This document shows positions 5,406-7,364 of a stretch of 7,364 nucleotides of DNA, piece by piece (within the stretch, counting starts at the first letter, position 1; each line of letters opens with the position of its first letter). The notes under the pieces are model-generated. The model was given only the letters and a program-made list of their open reading frames with translations. It had not been told where the DNA came from and ran no database searches. The position numbers were made by a program, and so were the translations under genes. The stretch comes from an uncultured Synergistales bacterium (GTDB lineage Bacteria; Synergistota; Synergistia; Synergistales; Aminobacteriaceae), in the NCBI GenBank assembly GCA_905233295.1, contig CAJODX010000084.1, positions 1 to 7,364 of the forward strand. The letters are read 5' to 3'.

Positions 5406-5975
5406 GTGCGAAAATCAATAAAGGCTCGTTCATCGTTCCTTTTGATGATAGATATGCAGGAAAGGCTCTTACCTGCGATTTTCAATAAAGACGAAATCAT
5501 AAAAAACTCCGTCCGCCTTCTCACGGCTGCAAAAGAGCTTTCAGTCCCGCTCATAGCAACTGAGCAATATCCGAAAGGAATCGGAGCGACAATTCCAGAA
5601 CTCAAAAATTTAATCCCCGAAGATTCTGACATAGTGGAAAAAGTTGAATTTTCCTGCTGTGCCGCGCCGAAATTCGGTGATGCTGTATTAAATTTGAATT
5701 TCAACACAGGCACTAAAGACACCGTGATTTTGTTCGGTGTTGAAACTCACATCTGCGTCCTTGGAACGGCGATTGACTTGATCGAAAAATATAATTTCAA
5801 TGTCGTGATTGCCGCTGATGCATGCGGAAGCCGCGAAGAAAAAAATCATGTTCTTGCACTTGACGCAGCAAAATCTCTTGGCTGTCTTGTCGTTCCGACT
5901 GAAACGGTCGTGTATCATATGCTGGGAAAAGCCGGTACGCCGCAGTTTAAGGCTCTTCTGCCTCTTTTCAAGTAA
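5406..5975 (+). CDS. Isochorismatase-family cysteine hydrolase, ISOC1/ISOC2-like
   Basis: Members of this cytoplasmic alpha/beta family hydrolyse ether or amide bonds through a Cys-Asp-Lys triad; examples are isochorismatase and nicotinamidase. The 189-residue product shows the triad: Asp16 in FLLMIDMQER, Lys79 in VEKVEFS and Cys117 in FGVETHICVLGTAIDL. The signature ATEQYPKGIGATIPEL (51-66), the DACGSR loop (138-143) and the end TPQFKALLPLFK (178-189) place it nearest the ISOC1/ISOC2 branch, whose substrates are largely undefined, rather than true isochorismatase or PncA. The length is normal. Translation starts at GTG 5406. It is divergent from the Rrf2 gene and shares its control region, so it is a probable target of that regulator. 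The glycosyltransferase gene begins 5 nt after its stop, suggesting co-transcription, though the two functions have no obvious link. Confidence 0.92.
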   Translation: MRKSIKARSSFLLMIDMQERLLPAIFNKDEIIKNSVRLLTAAKELSVPLIATEQYPKGIGATIPELKNLIPEDSDIVEKVEFSCCAAPKFGDAVLNLNFNTGTKDTVILFGVETHICVLGTAIDLIEKYNFNVVIAADACGSREEKNHVLALDAAKSLGCLVVPTETVVYHMLGKAGTPQFKALLPLFK

Positions 5976-5980
5976 GAATT

Positions 5981-7364
5981 TTGAAAAATTTCATAGCTAA
6001 AAACAAAATCGTAATCCTCGTTGCCGGAATTTTTATTTATTTATATTTCAGAGGTATCGGGGATCACGGTTTGATTGACAACGTTGAGGGCGTGAACTCT
6101 TCTGTTGCTCTCCACATGTTTGCCGTTGAAAATTATTTTGTTCCGAAAATCGGTGAATCATTGGTAGCAGGCTCGACTATGGGAACATGGTGGCTAATGG
6201 CGGTTGCGCTGAAAATTTTCCGATGGGGAGAATTTTCTGTGAGATTCTGGTCGGCTCTGTCAGGCTTGGGAATGATTTTAATTTCCGCTCTGCTCGCTAA
6301 AACAAAAATTTCAGATGACGAAGAAGACGAAGAAAAAGAAAATTCTCCGCGGAGATTATGGCTTGCCGCTGGTGTCTGTGCAGGAATGACGGGCTGTTTT
6401 GTTGTATCTCAGATAGCTTCATCGCATGCTTTGTTTGCATTTTTTATATCGCTTGCACTGCTCGGAGTGATTCGCTCCCATGAAGATGAAGATTGGCTGA
6501 TGCTCGCACATACAGCGATTGCTTTTGCGTTTATCGCTCACGGACCTGCCGGATTTTTTATGCCTTTTATGGCTGTGTCGGCATACTGCGTTCTGTGTAA
6601 TGACATGGAATTGTTAAAAAATTTTTTCACATGGCCGTTCGGAATTTTAATTAATATAATCCTTTCAGGACTTTATTTAACTCTTCTTATGGCAATGAAT
6701 CCGCAGATAATATTTTTTATGTTCTGCCGGGGTCATAACTATTCGTTCGGCGGAATTTTCGGAGCTGTAATTTTTCTTTTCGCGAGTTTTGCGCCTTTTC
6801 ACGGATTTTTGCTTCAGGCACTTTTTGAAATTTTTCCGCGCCGTTACCCTGCTGAAAAATCTCCTGAAATTTTTATGCTTGTGTGGGCGATAACGTTCGC
6901 GTTTTACGCGATTTTTTCCGGCGATGTCCTTTCAATAGCCGCCGTGATGCCGGCATTGTCAGCAATTTTAGCGATTCGTCTTGACTTCTGGCTGAGGGGA
7001 AAAATGATTCCAGTGCGTTACGCTGTACTGCTGAACATTCTGATTCTTGTTCCGGCGTTTTTTGTTCTGCTGCCGCTGACGGTAAAATATTTTCCTGTGA
7101 TTCAAAATTCTCTGATGTCGCTTGTGCCGTATGAAATAACGCTTGCTTTGTTTCTTTTTGCGTGCTGGTATTACACGAAAACGCGCCAGACTGAAAAATG
7201 GGTTCGGAATGTTCCTGCGGCGGCTCTGCTGTGTCTGATGCCGTTAGCCGGAGTTTTTAATCTGACGGCGGATTTATATTCGATTCGTGAGATAGGAATG
7301 AAAATTCGCGACAATGTTCAGGGGAACGACATTGTAGTGCAGTGCGGCGTAAATTTCCCGTCCG
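5981..7364 (+). CDS. ArnT-like (PMT/GT39-GT83 type) membrane glycosyltransferase, cut by the right window edge
   Basis: The frame stays open for 461 codons from TTG 5981 to the window end. The protein is polytopic, with about ten hydrophobic segments (for example 9-23, 127-144, 150-165, 176-203, 219-238, 257-272, 297-312, 317-333, 347-366 and 385-398). The order matches ArnT/PMT transferases, which move a sugar from a polyprenyl phosphate to lipid A or another acceptor on the outer face of the inner membrane. Cues are a first periplasmic loop GLIDNVEGVNSSVALHMFAVENYFVPKIG, then WGEFSVRFWSALSG, a PALSAILA segment, and the start of the C-terminal periplasmic domain at GNDIVVQCGVNFPS. The usual DE-x-R and KPPL loop motifs are altered (NVEGVN and STMGTW). 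An acidic loop DDEEDEEKE lies at 112-120. The TTG is chosen because it follows the upstream stop by 5 nt and begins a basic lead; its Shine-Dalgarno is weak. Substrate unknown. Confidence 0.8.
   Translation, partial: MKNFIAKNKIVILVAGIFIYLYFRGIGDHGLIDNVEGVNSSVALHMFAVENYFVPKIGESLVAGSTMGTWWLMAVALKIFRWGEFSVRFWSALSGLGMILISALLAKTKISDDEEDEEKENSPRRLWLAAGVCAGMTGCFVVSQIASSHALFAFFISLALLGVIRSHEDEDWLMLAHTAIAFAFIAHGPAGFFMPFMAVSAYCVLCNDMELLKNFFTWPFGILINIILSGLYLTLLMAMNPQIIFFMFCRGHNYSFGGIFGAVIFLFASFAPFHGFLLQALFEIFPRRYPAEKSPEIFMLVWAITFAFYAIFSGDVLSIAAVMPALSAILAIRLDFWLRGKMIPVRYAVLLNILILVPAFFVLLPLTVKYFPVIQNSLMSLVPYEITLALFLFACWYYTKTRQTEKWVRNVPAAALLCLMPLAGVFNLTADLYSIREIGMKIRDNVQGNDIVVQCGVNFPS

Noticed and set aside
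5976..5980. Terminator between the isochorismatase-like and glycosyltransferase genes
   Set aside because: Only 5 nt separate the genes and no hairpin is visible; co-transcription is more likely.

Overview
The window looks like ordinary chromosome from a moderately AT-rich, probably anaerobic, LPS-bearing (diderm) bacterium. LptB and an OstA/LptA-like periplasmic protein imply an outer membrane with LPS. Prolyl-tRNA synthetase is of the archaeal/eukaryotic-like class. A 2-phosphosulfolactate phosphatase (ComB) and the nickel-pincer cofactor protein LarC add an anaerobe flavour. This mix would suit Synergistota, but that is a guess from gene content. TAA is the ordinary stop codon here, and TTG and GTG starts are used freely.

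Layout. A long co-directional minus-strand block reads from about 5321 down to 1: Rrf2-type regulator, glutaredoxin-like protein, OstA/LptA-like protein, lptB, proS, comB and larC (cut by the left edge). Several junctions are very tight (TAATG between the glutaredoxin and OstA genes, ATGA between OstA and lptB, 21 nt to proS, 15 nt to comB, 4 nt to larC), so it probably behaves as one operon. A plus-strand pair reads away from it: an ISOC1/2-like isochorismatase-family hydrolase, then 5 nt later a large ArnT-like membrane glycosyltransferase with a TTG start, cut by the right edge. The two blocks diverge from a short AT-rich region (about 5322-5405). It holds facing -10 elements and a perfect 16-bp palindrome, plausibly the operator of the Rrf2 protein.

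How the genes fit together. OstA-like and LptB proteins belong to LPS transport, and the ArnT-like protein may add a sugar to a lipid-linked acceptor. The Rrf2 regulator and CPYC glutaredoxin suggest redox-responsive control at the head of the operon. ProS, ComB and LarC look like unrelated housekeeping or metabolic passengers, although ComB next to LarC allows a speculative 2-hydroxyacid (sulfolactate) link.

The most notable observation is an in-frame TAA at codon 185 of an otherwise intact proS. Reading frame and homology continue on both sides, so it is a single-codon nonsense change or a base-call error. I found no CRISPR array, tRNA, rRNA, insertion sequence or convincing new defence system. 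There is no stretch over 300 bases without a gene.
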